Assembly (NCBI RefSeq): GCF_019393635.1
Contig: NC_057864.1
Coordinates: forward strand, 444,486,822 to 444,550,821
Direction of reading: 5' to 3'
From: Dromiciops gliroides
Lineage: Eukaryota; Chordata; Mammalia; Microbiotheria; Microbiotheriidae
Length of the DNA stretch: 64,000 bases
Shown here piece by piece: positions 54,265 to 64,000 of the stretch. The notes beneath the pieces were generated by a model. That model was given only the letters and a program-made list of their open reading frames with translations. It had not been told where the DNA came from and searched no databases. Each line of letters begins with the position of its first letter. Within the stretch, counting starts at the first letter, position 1. The position numbers and the translations under genes were made by a program.

Positions 54265-54690
54265 TTTTCCAAAATACTCATAGCAACTGTCTTTGAGGTA
54301 GCAAAGAACTGGAAATTGTGGAGATGCCCATCAATTGGGGAACAGCTAAATGAGCTGTGATATATAATTGTGATGGAATACTACTGTACTATAAGAAATG
54401 ATGAGAACAATGATTTTAGAAATGATTGCATGAAGTAATGAAGAATGCAATGAGCAGAACCAACAGAATGTTGTATACAGTAGCAACAATGTTGTTTTAA
54501 GAACAACTTTGAGCTAATAAGTTATTTTGCCTATTATAAATACTCAAATCAACTACAAAGGACTTGTGAAAGAAGATGTTTGCTGCATCCAGAGAAAGAA
54601 CTGATAAATAGATGTATGTATAGAATGGTTTTACATATATGCTCATATTTGTTTTTTTTATCGCTTGGCTGCTATTTATTTACTTTTTTT
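54265..54690 (+). mobile_element. L1/HAL1 3'-end fragment
   Basis: Translates in pieces like the L1 ORF2 C-terminus (AKNWKL-type, CPSIGEQL-type, MEYYC-type) and is similar to 5700-6070 here, including gcatccagagaaagaactgataaa. It may continue beyond the antisense L1 at about 56130-56330. Confidence 0.7.
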
Positions 54691-54704
54691 CTTTTCTTTT
54701 TTTT

Positions 54705-56128
54705 AAATTAATAAAGTATTTTATTTTTTTCCATTACATGTAAAGATAGTTCTCAACCTTTGTTTATACAAGCTTTACAATTTCAGATTTTTCTCCCTCC
54801 CTCCCCTCCCTCCCCTCTCCCCTAGACAGCAGGTAATCTGATATATATACACACACATAATAACATTAATCCTATTTCTGCATTAGTCATGTTATAAGAG
54901 AAAAAAAATCAGAGCAATGATGGAAAACCTCAAAATAGAAAAAAACCAACAGCATCAAAAACAAAAGAAATAGTATGGTTCATTTAGCAGCTATACTCCA
55001 CAGTTCTTTTTTTTTTTTTCCTGGATTTGGAGATCCTCTTCCATCACAAGTTCCCTGGAACTCTTCTGTGCCATTGCACTGGTGAGAAGAATATAGTCAG
55101 TCCATCACAGTAGATCAACACTCAATGTTGATGTTACTGTGTACAATGTTCTTCTAGTTCTGCTCATCTCACTCATCATCAGCCCATGCAAGACCCTCCA
55201 GGTTTCTCTGAACTCCTCCTGCTCATCGTTTCTTATAGCACAATAGTATTCCATTGTATTCATATACCACAACTTGTCCAGCCATTCCCCAATTGATGGG
55301 CACTCCCTCAACTTCCAATTCTTTGCCACCACGTAAAGAGCAGCTATAAATATTTTTGTACATGTGGGTCCCTTTCCCCCTTCCATGATCTCTTTGGGAA
55401 AAAGACCCAAAAGTGGTATTGCTGGGTCAAAAGGTATGCACAGCTTTATCGCCCTTTGGGCATAATTCCAAATTGCTCTCCAGAATGGTTGGATCAGTTC
55501 ACAGCTCCACCAACAATGGATTAGTGTTCCAATTTTCCCACAGCTTCTCCGACATTTATTATTTTCCTTTTTTGTCATTTTAGCCAACCTGATAGGTGTC
55601 AGGTGGTACCTTAGAGTTGTTTTAATTTGCATCTCTCTAATCATTAGAGATTTAGAGCATTTTTTTCATATGGGATTAGATAGCTTTGGTTTCTTCATCA
55701 GAAAACTGCCTGTTCATATCCTTTGACCATTTCTCAATTGGGGAATGACTTGGATTCTTATAAATTTGATTTAGTTCCCTATATATTTTAGAGATGAGGC
55801 CTTTATCAGAAGTACTGGCCTCAAAAATTGTTTCCCAGCTTTCTGCCTCCCTTCTAATTTTGGATGCATTGCTTCTGTTTGCACAGAAATTTTTTAATTT
55901 AATGTAATCAAAATAATCCACTTTGCATTTTATAATATACTCTATCTCTTGTTTGGTCAAAAACTGTTTTCCTTTCCAAAGATCTGATAGGTAGACTATT
56001 CCTTTCTCTCCTAATTTGCCTATGGTATCACCTCTTATGTCTAAATCGTGTATCCATTTTGACCTTATTTTAGTATAAGGTGTAAGATGTTGGTCTATGC
56101 CTAATTTCTGCCATCGTATTTGTTTCTA
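54705..56128 (-). mobile_element. 5'-truncated L1, ORF2 C-terminus and 3' UTR
   Basis: Reading leftward from 56128, the antisense strand encodes L1 ORF2 C-terminal sequence: DYFDYIKLKNFC, DKGLISKIYRELN, EKWSKDMNRQF (55676-55960), then [74 protein letters not shown] (55105-55644). A pyrimidine-rich stretch of about 25 bases (ctccctccctcccc words, near 54800) marks the 3' UTR, and a T-run at 54683-54706 its poly(A). Frames change between the two segments and near 56000, so it is dead but relatively young. A 5' truncation at about 56128 is typical of L1. Confidence 0.9.
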
Positions 56129-56129
56129 A

Positions 56130-57410
56130 TGGGGGGGAGGAAGAAAAAAAGAAAAAAAACTTTATTATATGCTTAATAATTATTATGATAATTTTATTAT
56201 ATATTTTGAAGGAATAGCAAGTTGTACATAATATTTGTGCTTTCATGTGCATTCATTTTTCTATTCTGTGTTATGGAAATGCTTGTTTTATTTCTTAACT
56301 TCAGAATAAAATATTTTTTTAAAATTAAGAAAACATAAAAATATTTTTCTCTTTAAAAAAAAAACCTCAAGAAAAAAAACTTAGAAGATGAGAGAGAACA
56401 CAATGAAGGGAGCTCGGGCTTCTTAACCCCAGGTCCATGAAATTAAAAATAAAAAGATATCACAATCTAATTGGTTGCCCTTGTAATATTATGGATTTTA
56501 TTTTTTATACTTAAAAAAACCTTATTTACAAGAGGGAGTTCACAGGCTTCACTAGACTGACCAAGAGGTCCATGACACCAAAAAGTTAAAAACCCTTGCT
56601 AACGGACTCAGCTTTGGCAAGGAAGATGGCCATTTGACCTTCTGAGACCAGAGAGAGAGACAGGATAAGGATAAACAGTCAGGAGAAAGTTTATTGGTTT
56701 GGAGGAGGAAAAAGAGGTGATGATGGATGAAAGAAGAGATGACCCATTTATTCCATGAAATCTGGGTGTGTAACTCCAGCAGGAATTTTCCCTTCTTCCC
56801 TGTTTAATCTTCATTATTTTCTTCTGTCTCCTGAAATGTTGATGACCCATGACTTCTTTGAAATTAAAAGGTGTTTCCTTATTGGAAGTTACCCATGTCA
56901 GTGGAATGAAGTCCTATCCAACGTATTCAATACTCTGATTGGGTTAAGGAATTTCATTCTACTGTGTGTATTTCCAACATATCAGTATCATCCCTTACAT
57001 AACATTAATGTAAATAGTAGGCACTTAATAAATGCTTGATGAATTAAATAAGAAAAAAAACCCAAATCTCAAAATGCAGGTTTACCAAAAAGTCAGTCAC
57101 GGCATCTGTGTATTCAAAGGTAGGCATGCTTTATGTGTATGTTATCCCAGTAGGTATGGAGTCAGGAAAGAAGAGAATCTCCTCTCCTTTCCCTACTCCC
57201 GGAAGAGGTGAATTCCCTTATTTTGTAAACAGGTCAAGCAGGACTGAGATTAAGCCACATGAAGCAATAAATCTGTCTTTTCTGGAAACTTAACTCTTAC
57301 AGGTTCTCCCTGGGAGACCTCCAGGCCCTTAGTCGAGGAACCAGTTACCCTCCTACCTCTAATGGAAGCTTATTAACTGTATGGGCAGCCATAGCATTGA
57401 GGCAAAGTAG
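56130..57410. other. Unassigned AT-rich intergenic sequence
   Basis: 56130-56360 is AT-rich and may be the rest of the + strand L1/HAL1 3' UTR. 56900-57060 ends like an L2 3' end (gtaggcacttaataaatgcttgatg at about 57016). No gene seen. Confidence 0.4.
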
Positions 57411-57419
57411 GCAAAAGAT

Positions 57420-57815
57420 AGCATACTAGAAATAAGGAGACCAGAATTCTAGGCCCTAGCTCTGCTACTAATTCACAAAGGGACCATGGGAAATTGTGAG
57501 GTGGTTTTTTTTTGTTGTTTTTAACCTCTCAGGGGTAGTTAGGTGGCACAGTGGATAAAGCACTGGCCCTGGATTCAGGAGGACCTGAGTTCAAATCCAG
57601 CCTCAGACATTTGACACTTACTAGCTGTGTGACCCTGGACAAGTCACTTAACCCTCATTGCCCCGCAAAAATTAAAAAAAAAATTTTTAAATAAATGTTT
57701 TCAACCTCTCAGCTCTCCAGACTGAGATCAGATCTGTCTCCCAGATCTGTTAAACTCAGAAGTTGAATCAAAAGATCTCCAGGGTCCCTTCTGCTCTGTC
57801 ATTTTCTATGATTCC
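57420..57815 (+). mobile_element. MIR-type SINE split by a WSINE1-type SINE
   Basis: MIR words at 57430-57500 and 57713-57815 (gggtcccttctgctctg). The SINE (57534-57698) has TTTTTAACCTCTCAG on the left and TTTTCAACCTCTCAG on the right (ending 57712), one mismatch in 15. Confidence 0.85.
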
Positions 57816-58105
57816 ATGAAACACCCCATCTCCCTTCCTCATGCCACAGGCCATTGCTAGTTTATATTTCATCCCTCTGATATTTGAAATGCCATTTCTC
57901 TCTCTTCTGGGGGAGTGCCTCTATTATCCCAAGACACCCTTAGTTCCTGGGCTTGCTTTTAAAAAACAAAATCAGAGCCAGGAAAGTGTGGAAGATGGGA
58001 CAGTTGAAAGGGGAGAAAGGGGCTCTGCTAGTGGGTGAAAGGAGAAATGGTGTTATCATTTTTACCACTCATACCTCTGCTCCTAGGAGTCTACATGGCT
58101 AAGGC
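57816..58105 (+). mobile_element. Possible L2 fragment
   Basis: 57820-57960 reads like L2 ORF2 end (ccccatctcccttcctcatgcc, gatatttgaaatgcc). Rest not recognised. Confidence 0.4.
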
Positions 58106-58107
58106 AG

Positions 58108-58385
58108 CTGGGCAGCCAGGTAAGCACAGTGAGTAAAGGACTGGACCTGGAGTCGGAAAGACCTGAGTTCAACTCTAGCCTCAGACACTTGCTAGTTGTA
58201 TGACCTTGGGCAAATTACTTAACTTCTGTCAACCTCAGTTCCTTAACTGTAAATATGGGGATAAAATGGGGATAATAGAGTACCTACCTCCCAAGTTGTT
58301 GTGAGGATCAAATGAAATAATATTTGTAAAGTGCTTAATCACAATGCCTGACATATTGTAGGCATGTAATAAATGCTTGTTCTTT
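58108..58385 (+). mobile_element. MIR/THER1-type SINE, near full length
   Basis: ggcagccaggtaagcacagtg, ctggacctggagtcggaaagacc, ttgtgaggatcaaatgaaataatatttgtaaagtgc, tgcctgacatattgtaggcatgtaataaatgc. Confidence 0.9.
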
Positions 58386-58569
58386 CCTTCACTTCTGTGG
58401 TACAACAGGTAAAGTTCATAATGCATCAGTGAGGGAAGGTGCTAGCAGGGGAATGGAGAGATGATAAGAGAACCCTCAAAGGTGGCAGCCCAGGAAAGAG
58501 AGTAGTCATACTAGGTGGCAAAGGGCTCATAGAAGACTCTGGAGAACTTCCCCAAGAAGGAAGTATATT

Positions 58570-58716
58570 GGGGCAGCTAAGTGGCATAGTGGATAGAGCA
58601 CCAGCCCTGGATTCAGGAGGACCTGAGTTCAAATCCAGCCTCAGACACTTGACACTTACTAGCTGTGTGACCCTGGGCAAGTCACTTAACCCTCATTGCA
58701 CCACAGGGGGGAAAAA
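58570..58716 (+). mobile_element. WSINE1-type SINE
   Basis: gggcagctaagtggcatagtgg through cattgcaccacagggggg and A-run. AAGAAGGAAGTATATT is duplicated at 58554-58569 and 58717-58732. Confidence 0.96.
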
Positions 58717-58944
58717 AAGAAGGAAGTATATTTCCACTCAATGCTGGTACCATGGACAAAATGTCCATCACTCCATCCAGAGTTATGGTTCTGACTGAAA
58801 GTGCTAGATCTTTCTCTCCTCAAATTTCCCATATCCTTTTGTCTGAATACCTCCTTTGTAATTATCACACATTCTACTTTTTTGTCACACTTGCATGCAT
58901 ATTGTTTCCTGGCTTTTCAGTTTTTAAGTAGGATCTGTGTATGT

Positions 58945-59095
58945 CAATGAATAAGTATTCATCCAGCATTTATTGTGTGCCAAGCTGTGTACTGGAATAC
59001 AAATTAAAAAAAAAAAGACTAAGAAATTCTCTACCCTCAAGAAGCTTATGATCGAATAGGGAGAAACACTTGCATATATACAGGGGTATGCTGGC
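58945..59095 (-). mobile_element. L2 3' end, antisense
   Basis: atccagcatttattgtgtgccaagctgtgtactgg, accctcaagaagcttatgatcg. Confidence 0.75.
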
Positions 59096-59099
59096 AAAT

Positions 59100-59420
59100 G
59101 TCCTAAGACACACTTTTTAGTTTCATCTGTATTATTAACATTTTCTTCCATCACTTTCTTAAATCTAGACAATCAACAAGAATCAATCAAGCCCTATTTT
59201 GTGGCACTAGATTTTGAAGTGTAAATGCTTACACTGAAAACTTTGGCTCTTGGCAGCTGGTCAGAGCTGACTCCAGCACCCTCCTGTATCCATGGGAGGT
59301 TGGTCAAGGAAGGATATTTTGGTTTGTAAAGTTACAAAGTTGTCAAATGGAAATCAGAGGAGAGAAGATTGATCTGTGCTTTGCAGAAGATTTGATTGTG
59401 ATTTTAAAGCTAGAAAGAGG
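59100..59420. other. Unassigned intergenic sequence
   Basis: No gene or repeat family recognised. Confidence 0.3.
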
Positions 59421-59435
59421 GGCTAGGAGTATTTT

Positions 59436-59640
59436 ATTTTATTATTTTAGTTTCTTTTAGTTTCTTTTATTTTATTTTAGTTTAGTTTAGTTTAGTTTAG
59501 TTTAGTGGGGCAATGAGGATTAAGTGACTTGCCCAGGGTCACACAGCTAGTAAGTGTCAAGTGTCTGAGGCTGGATTTGAACTCAGGTCCTCCTGAATCC
59601 AGGGGCCAGTGCTTAATCCACTGCGCCACCTAGCTGCCCC
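59436..59640 (-). mobile_element. WSINE1-type SINE with long TTTAG/TTTTA tail, antisense
   Basis: About 70 bases of ttttatttta and tttag units (the antisense A-rich tail), then ggggcaatgaggattaagtg, ending cacctagctgcccc. CTAGGAGTATTTT is duplicated at 59423-59435 and 59641-59653. Confidence 0.96.
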
Positions 59641-59839
59641 CTAGGAGTATTTTCAATGGCATAGCAAGGCAGCTCCTGAGAATTGAGCCAAAGAGCAGAG
59701 ATGTCCTGGGCTTGCCTGAAACCTCAACAATCAGACCAATGGGCCCTAGGGCAGGAATTCTGAAAATAAGAGTTAAGTCACTCAGACATGGTTTCTGGTC
59801 CTGGTAGTAAGCATGGCATCTTATATACAAAATACACTT

Positions 59840-60035
59840 AATAAATTTTTGTTGGATTGTGTATATAGCTTGCTTTGTATATGTGTTTGTTTGCATATTG
59901 TCTCCCCCAATTAGACTATCAACTCCTTGAGGGCAGGTATAGTCCTTTGCCTCTTTTTGTATCCCCAGCATTTAGCACAGTGCTTGGCAGTAGTAGGTAC
60001 TTAATAAATGTTGATTGATTGATCAATTGAATTGA
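59840..60035 (+). mobile_element. L2 3' end
   Basis: ttgcatattgtctcccccaattagactatcaactccttgagggcagg, catttagcacagtgcttggcagtagtaggtacttaataaatg, ending in attgattgat units. Confidence 0.92.
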
Positions 60036-60039
60036 ATCG

Positions 60040-60485
60040 AATATATATTGTTTGCTCAGACCAGTTCTTTCTCACTCTCAAAACCAGGCTTGGGAAAGAG
60101 ATTATGGGTATATCATCTCTGAACAGCAGAGGGCAGTGGGATATTGCTTATGAAAGTCATAGTTTCAACTATCTTTTCTAGGCTAAAGCCTAGAAGTTCA
60201 GTCATTTTGTTTACTTCTAGTTTAGTTTATAACCATATGCTAATGGAAAGAGGAAGGGGGGGGAGTTATACCTTTTGGTTTTTCATATTTAAATATTTCT
60301 CTTGTTTTATAGATTCTTTTTGTTGTCTTGTTCTTCTTGCCCACATTACAAAGAATCAAAGAATTTTTGACTGAAGGAGACCTGGATGATGGTCTAATAC
60401 CATGAATAACTAACAAAATCCCTTCTCCAGCATATGTGACAAGTGGCCATTGAACCTCCAGCGAGGCAAAGCCCACAACCTCCTG
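60040..60485. other. Unassigned intergenic sequence
   Basis: No gene or clear repeat recognised. Confidence 0.3.
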
Positions 60486-60489
60486 AGGT

Positions 60490-60770
60490 TGTTGTTGTTT
60501 GTCCTTCACTGGAAGAGGACTATGACATCAGGTGATGTCATGATTTGCACTGAATTGGATTTAAGTGAGAGAGGGCTGTGCAAGTCACCAACCTTACTCT
60601 CTCCTCCAGAGCCATCTGGGTCCAGTGGCAAGATAGATATCAGTAAAACTACAGATGGCCCCAGTTTTTTGCAACTGGGGTTAAGTGACATGCCCAGGGT
60701 CACACAGCTAGTAAGTGTCTGAGATGAGAGAGTCAGTGTTCTATCCCCTGAACCACCTAGCTTCCCCTCC
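60490..60770 (-). mobile_element. Long RTE-tailed SINE, antisense
   Basis: Starts gttgttgttgtttgtccttc (antisense caac terminus), then gaagaggactatgacatcagg, agagggctgtgcaag, cagagccatctgggtccagtgg, and a SINE body ending ccacctagcttcccc. Same family as 39236-39553. Confidence 0.88.
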
Positions 60771-60784
60771 TGAGGTAGCCTGCC

Positions 60785-61030
60785 CTGGGCCTCCAGCCAA
60801 GAAGACTTGAGTACATAATCTTGCCTCAAATACTTACTAGGTACATTACCCTAAGCAAATCACTTAAGTTCTGTTTGCCTCAATTTCCTCATCTATAAAA
60901 TAGGGATAATCACAGTACCTACTTCCCAGGGTTATAGTGGAAGGATAAAATGAGATATCATTTGCAAAGCATTTGGCATTGTATCTGGCACATAGTAGGT
61001 GCTATACAAGTATCAGCTGGCATTATTATC
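60785..61030 (+). mobile_element. MIR/THER1-type SINE
   Basis: ccctaagcaaatcacttaagttctg, cctcatctataaaatagggataatcacagtacc, gcattgtatctggcacatagtaggtgc. Confidence 0.85.
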
Positions 61031-61034
61031 TAGC

Positions 61035-61600
61035 CGAAATCTGTCTCTTTGCAGCTTCCATTTATTTCTTGAAGTTCTGCCCTCCGGGGCCAATATAAAT
61101 AAGTCTTATCTCTTTCCCTGAAGAGAGCCCTTCAAATCCTTGAAAAATGGCTCTCCCATCCCTCCTAAGGCTTCTCTTCAAACTAAATATCCCTGGTTCC
61201 TTTGGTAGAGTGACTGTTCTGGCCAGGACAGATCCAGGATTCATCTCCCACTTCTGACAACCATTAGATGGGTAATTGTGGAGGAGATACTTGCTCTCTC
61301 AGAGCTTTCATTACATACATCACAGGAGAGTTGGGAAGAAAATGCTTTGAAAATGTTAAAGTGCTATACAAATGTGAATTATGCTGGCCCCTTCATCATC
61401 CTAGTCACCCCCTACTAGTCTCTTTCCAGCTTATCTAAACTATTCCACCCAACAATGGCCCTGTTGCCTGAGATATAATCTGACAAAGGCAGAAAACAGT
61501 AGGACATTAACCTCTCTCCTTCTGGACACTATGTTTTCAATGCAGCCTTAAGATTCCTTTTGATTTTTTTTTCTCCCACCACTTCTTCCAGTAAATGTCT
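61035..61600 (-). mobile_element. Old L3/CR1-like LINE fragment with MIR scraps
   Basis: cctaaggcttctcttcaaactaaatatccctggttcc, then ctctttccagcttatctaaac, cctctctccttctggacactatg, atgcagccttaagattcc; an ordered series of L3/CR1-like words. Family and orientation are uncertain. Confidence 0.4.
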
Positions 61601-61604
61601 TCAA

Positions 61605-62310
61605 TTAACTGTAACCCAAGTCCCAAAGCCCATTGGTATGTGACTCTCTTGTCCTTGGTGGAGAGCAATGTTCCACACCTGCATAAGAGGCCAAGGGTCT
61701 GGGCAGAGTTGGTGAGAGTAGGAGAGGAGAGAGAGCTGGAGTTCTAGCAGGTGAACTGTGATCTTCACCCTCTGCACAAAACAGGAAAGAACAATCCCAA
61801 TCTGACCAGTTTCAAAGATACAAGGCAAGACATTTCTGAAGCCTGGGAATCTTATGGAAGGGACAGATTTGCAGTACAAAGAAAGATTCTAAGGGGTAGG
61901 TACTAGCCTCTGATTCCATGCTTTAGAACCAAAGGCTAGCTTCTCAAAGCCTAAGTTGGAGCACCTGGACCGACAGATCTATAGCTAGGAAGGAACTGAA
62001 TTAATATCAACAAATACGAATGAACAAAGAATGAATGAATGAATGAAAACGAATTTATTAAATCAAGGGAGAAAATATTAAAAAGAAAGTTCAGCTACAG
62101 GGAAGATGAAAAGACCTGTACATTCTAAGAGGGTGACAGTGGGGTGGATGGCAAGGTTCAGGGGTCTTTAGAGTGAAAAATTCCATGTGTTTCTTAGAAA
62201 CAGAGCATACTATGAAAGAAAGAACCCTGGAATGGAGTTCTTGATCTGTATCACTTCTACTCACTGTGGATGTCCTCCAAGACAGAAAGACAGTGTCCTC
62301 TTATTTTTTT
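61605..62310. other. Unassigned intergenic sequence with a (GAAT)n run
   Basis: No gene recognised. A short GAAT run lies at 62029-62046. Confidence 0.35.
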
Positions 62311-62319
62311 CTTCTATCT

Positions 62320-62905
62320 CACTCAGTGATCTTTTTAGCTCCCATAGATGATATCATCTCGATGCAAATGCTTTCCTGATCTACATATCCAGATCTATAT
62401 ATCTATACGTTTTTTTCCTAAACAATAGTTAATTTTCACCAACTATCTTCTGGACAACTCAAACTGAAATTCCAATTCCCAATCTCAAACTCACCATATT
62501 GTAAATATATCTCATTATCTTTCCCCTAAAACCTACTCCCCTTTTGAACTTTCCTCATTTGGATGAAAGTGCATAACAATCCACACCAAGCCTCCTGAAC
62601 TCTATCCATCATCCAGGAGAAACTTGAACATTTCCTCTTAGATGATAGGTTATGATAGCTTGGTCTTTGCCTTATCTTTGCAGAAATCAGATTTCCTTGT
62701 CATTCCTTGGCCATTTCCACATCATATGATCAGGCATATATACTCTCCTCTACCCCCTACTTTCAGCTTACCTTTATGTGTTGTCTCCCCCCAATATAAG
62801 CTTCTTGAGGATAATGACTGTTTTGTTTGCTTATATTTATATCCCTGGTACTAGCACTGTACCTGACACAGAAGAAGCATAATAGATGCTTGCTCTATCT
62901 ATCCA
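62320..62905 (+). mobile_element. L2 reverse-transcriptase and 3'-end fragments
   Basis: cactcagtgatctttttagctcccatag, catctcgatgcaaatgc, ctcattatctttcccctaaaacc (ORF2 words), then ataagcttcttgaggataatgactg and a 3' end near 62880. Confidence 0.75.
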
Positions 62906-63001
62906 TCTATTATCCATTCATCTGTACATCTATCCATCCATAATCTATTTATCAGCCAGCCAGCCAGCCATCCACCCATCCATCCATCTATCCATCTATT
63001 A

Positions 63002-63052
<51 letters not shown>

Positions 63053-63056
63053 ATCT
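62890..63056 (-). repeat. (ATCT)n / (ATCC)n microsatellite
   Basis: CCAT/CAGC/ATCC units pass into about 50 bases of nearly perfect ATCT (63003-63053). Confidence 0.96.
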
Positions 63057-63179
63057 ATCCTTCTGGTCTCCCAGGTTCAAATTCCTGCATTATCCTTAGC
63101 TTTTTATTACCCTATACATAACTGCCAAAACTTGCTTTCTTTTTTACTTTTGTGACATCTCTTTTATACATCCTTTTCT

Positions 63180-63480
63180 CTCCATTCTCACAGACACCAC
63201 CATGATTCAAGCCCTCATGACCTCTTTTCCAGACTAATACAATTGCCTTTTAATTGGTTCCCTTGCTTCAATTCTTTTCCCTCTACTATCCATCTGCTGC
63301 CAAAATGATTTATCCCAAAGTCAAAATCTGATCATGTCACTCCCCTAATCAATAGTCCAGTAGTTCTTTATTACCTCCAGCATCAAATAGCATTTAAAAC
63401 CAAAGAAGAAGCCAGTCTTCTTATGTTTTACTTACCTCCTTATACTCTATGATCTAGCTACACTCCTTGTTCCTAGAGTT
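63180..63480 (+). mobile_element. L2 ORF2 C-terminal fragment
   Basis: caccaccatgattcaagccctcatgacc, ttggttcccttgcttcaattc, ctgctgccaaaatgatttatcc, tctgatcatgtcactccccta, attacctccagcatcaaatag. Confidence 0.85.
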
Positions 63481-63487
63481 AAGTCAA

Positions 63488-63840
63488 CATGCATTTATTA
63501 AGCAACTACAACATGCCAAGTACTATACTAACTACTGAAAAGCAAAGAAAGGCAAAAAATATGGTCCCTGTCCTCAAGGAGCTGACTGTCTAATAGGGGA
63601 AATAACATGCAAACAGTTATGTACAAACAAGATATAGGTGAATTCCCTCATCAGAGAGAAGGCACTAGTATTTAGGGATGTCAGGAAAGGTTTCTTTTAG
63701 AAGGTCAGATTTTGGCTGAGATTTGAAGGAAGCCAGGCAACGGAGACAAGGAAAGAAAGCTTTCCAGGAGTAAGGAGACAGCCAGTGCAAATGTATGAAG
63801 AGAGCGTGTCTTGTGTAAGGAATCCTGATTTATGTAACTA
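63488..63840 (-). mobile_element. L2 3' end, antisense
   Basis: catgcatttattaagcaactacaacatgcc, gtcctcaaggagctgactgtctaatagggg, gaaaggtttcttttagaagg, ttgaaggaagccaggcaac. It abuts the sense L2 fragment to its left, so the two face each other 3' to 3'. Confidence 0.85.
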
Positions 63841-63917
63841 CTAGCACTGTCCTTCCCAAACTACCTCATATTCATTTTAGGAAATTTGAGATATTCCTTC
63901 TTTTCACTTATTTTGCA

Positions 63918-64000
63918 TTAGGTTTTTTTTTTGGGGGGGGGCCAATGAGGGTTAAGTGATTTGCCCAGGGTCACATAGCTAGTGTCAAATGTCTGAGGCC
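63918..64000 (-). mobile_element. WSINE1-type SINE, antisense, running off the window
   Basis: T-run and G-run, ccaatgagggttaagtgatttgcccagg, gtgtcaaatgtctgaggcc at the last base. Confidence 0.92.

Noticed and set aside
62886-63155. Regularly repeated short units that might suggest a CRISPR-like array.
   Set aside because: Plain ATCT/ATCC microsatellite without spacers, in a mammalian genome.

Overview
This 64 kb window comes from a mammalian nuclear genome, almost certainly a marsupial and probably an Australasian one. It contains dozens of copies of a young tRNA-derived SINE of the WSINE1 type. It also carries MAR1-type SINEs with RTE-like tails, abundant old L2, MIR and L3/CR1 sequence, a HAL1-like element and a 5'-truncated L1. 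The species cannot be resolved from the sequence. Repeat boundaries below are read by eye and are usually good to about 10 bases; family names are assigned from memory of consensus motifs.

The window holds one protein-coding gene that I can support: the complete six-coding-exon orthologue of MAB21L3, a Mab-21 / cGAS-fold protein, on the + strand from the ATG at 15825 to the TGA at 48314. All splice junctions obey GT-AG, the reading frame is open throughout, and the predicted protein is 363 residues. A polyadenylation signal lies at 48648. Catalytic acidic residues of the cGAS/Mab-21 nucleotidyltransferase fold are replaced, so the protein looks like a non-catalytic member.

Layout: 1-15.1 kb is intergenic DNA made of L2, MIR, a HAL1-like LINE, a 7SL RNA retropseudogene split by a SINE, and large microsatellites, ending in a 550 bp purine tract about 0.7 kb upstream of the gene start. 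15.15-15.82 kb is mostly unique DNA and should hold the promoter and 5' UTR. 15.8-48.3 kb is MAB21L3; its introns (11.5, 9.1, 5.8, 1.0 and 4.1 kb) are filled with nested retroelements. 48.7-64 kb is intergenic, with an antisense L1 fragment, more SINE/L2/MIR sequence and a SINE running off the right edge. No other host gene, functional RNA gene, CRISPR array or virus-derived element was recognised.

The most unusual structures are two places where two same-orientation SINEs are separated by a third copy of the same target site (30.74-31.07 kb and 45.71-46.08 kb), the SINE-split 7SL retropseudogene, a 260 bp tandem duplication in intron 1, and a SINE tail expanded into a 210 bp GAAA array in intron 5.
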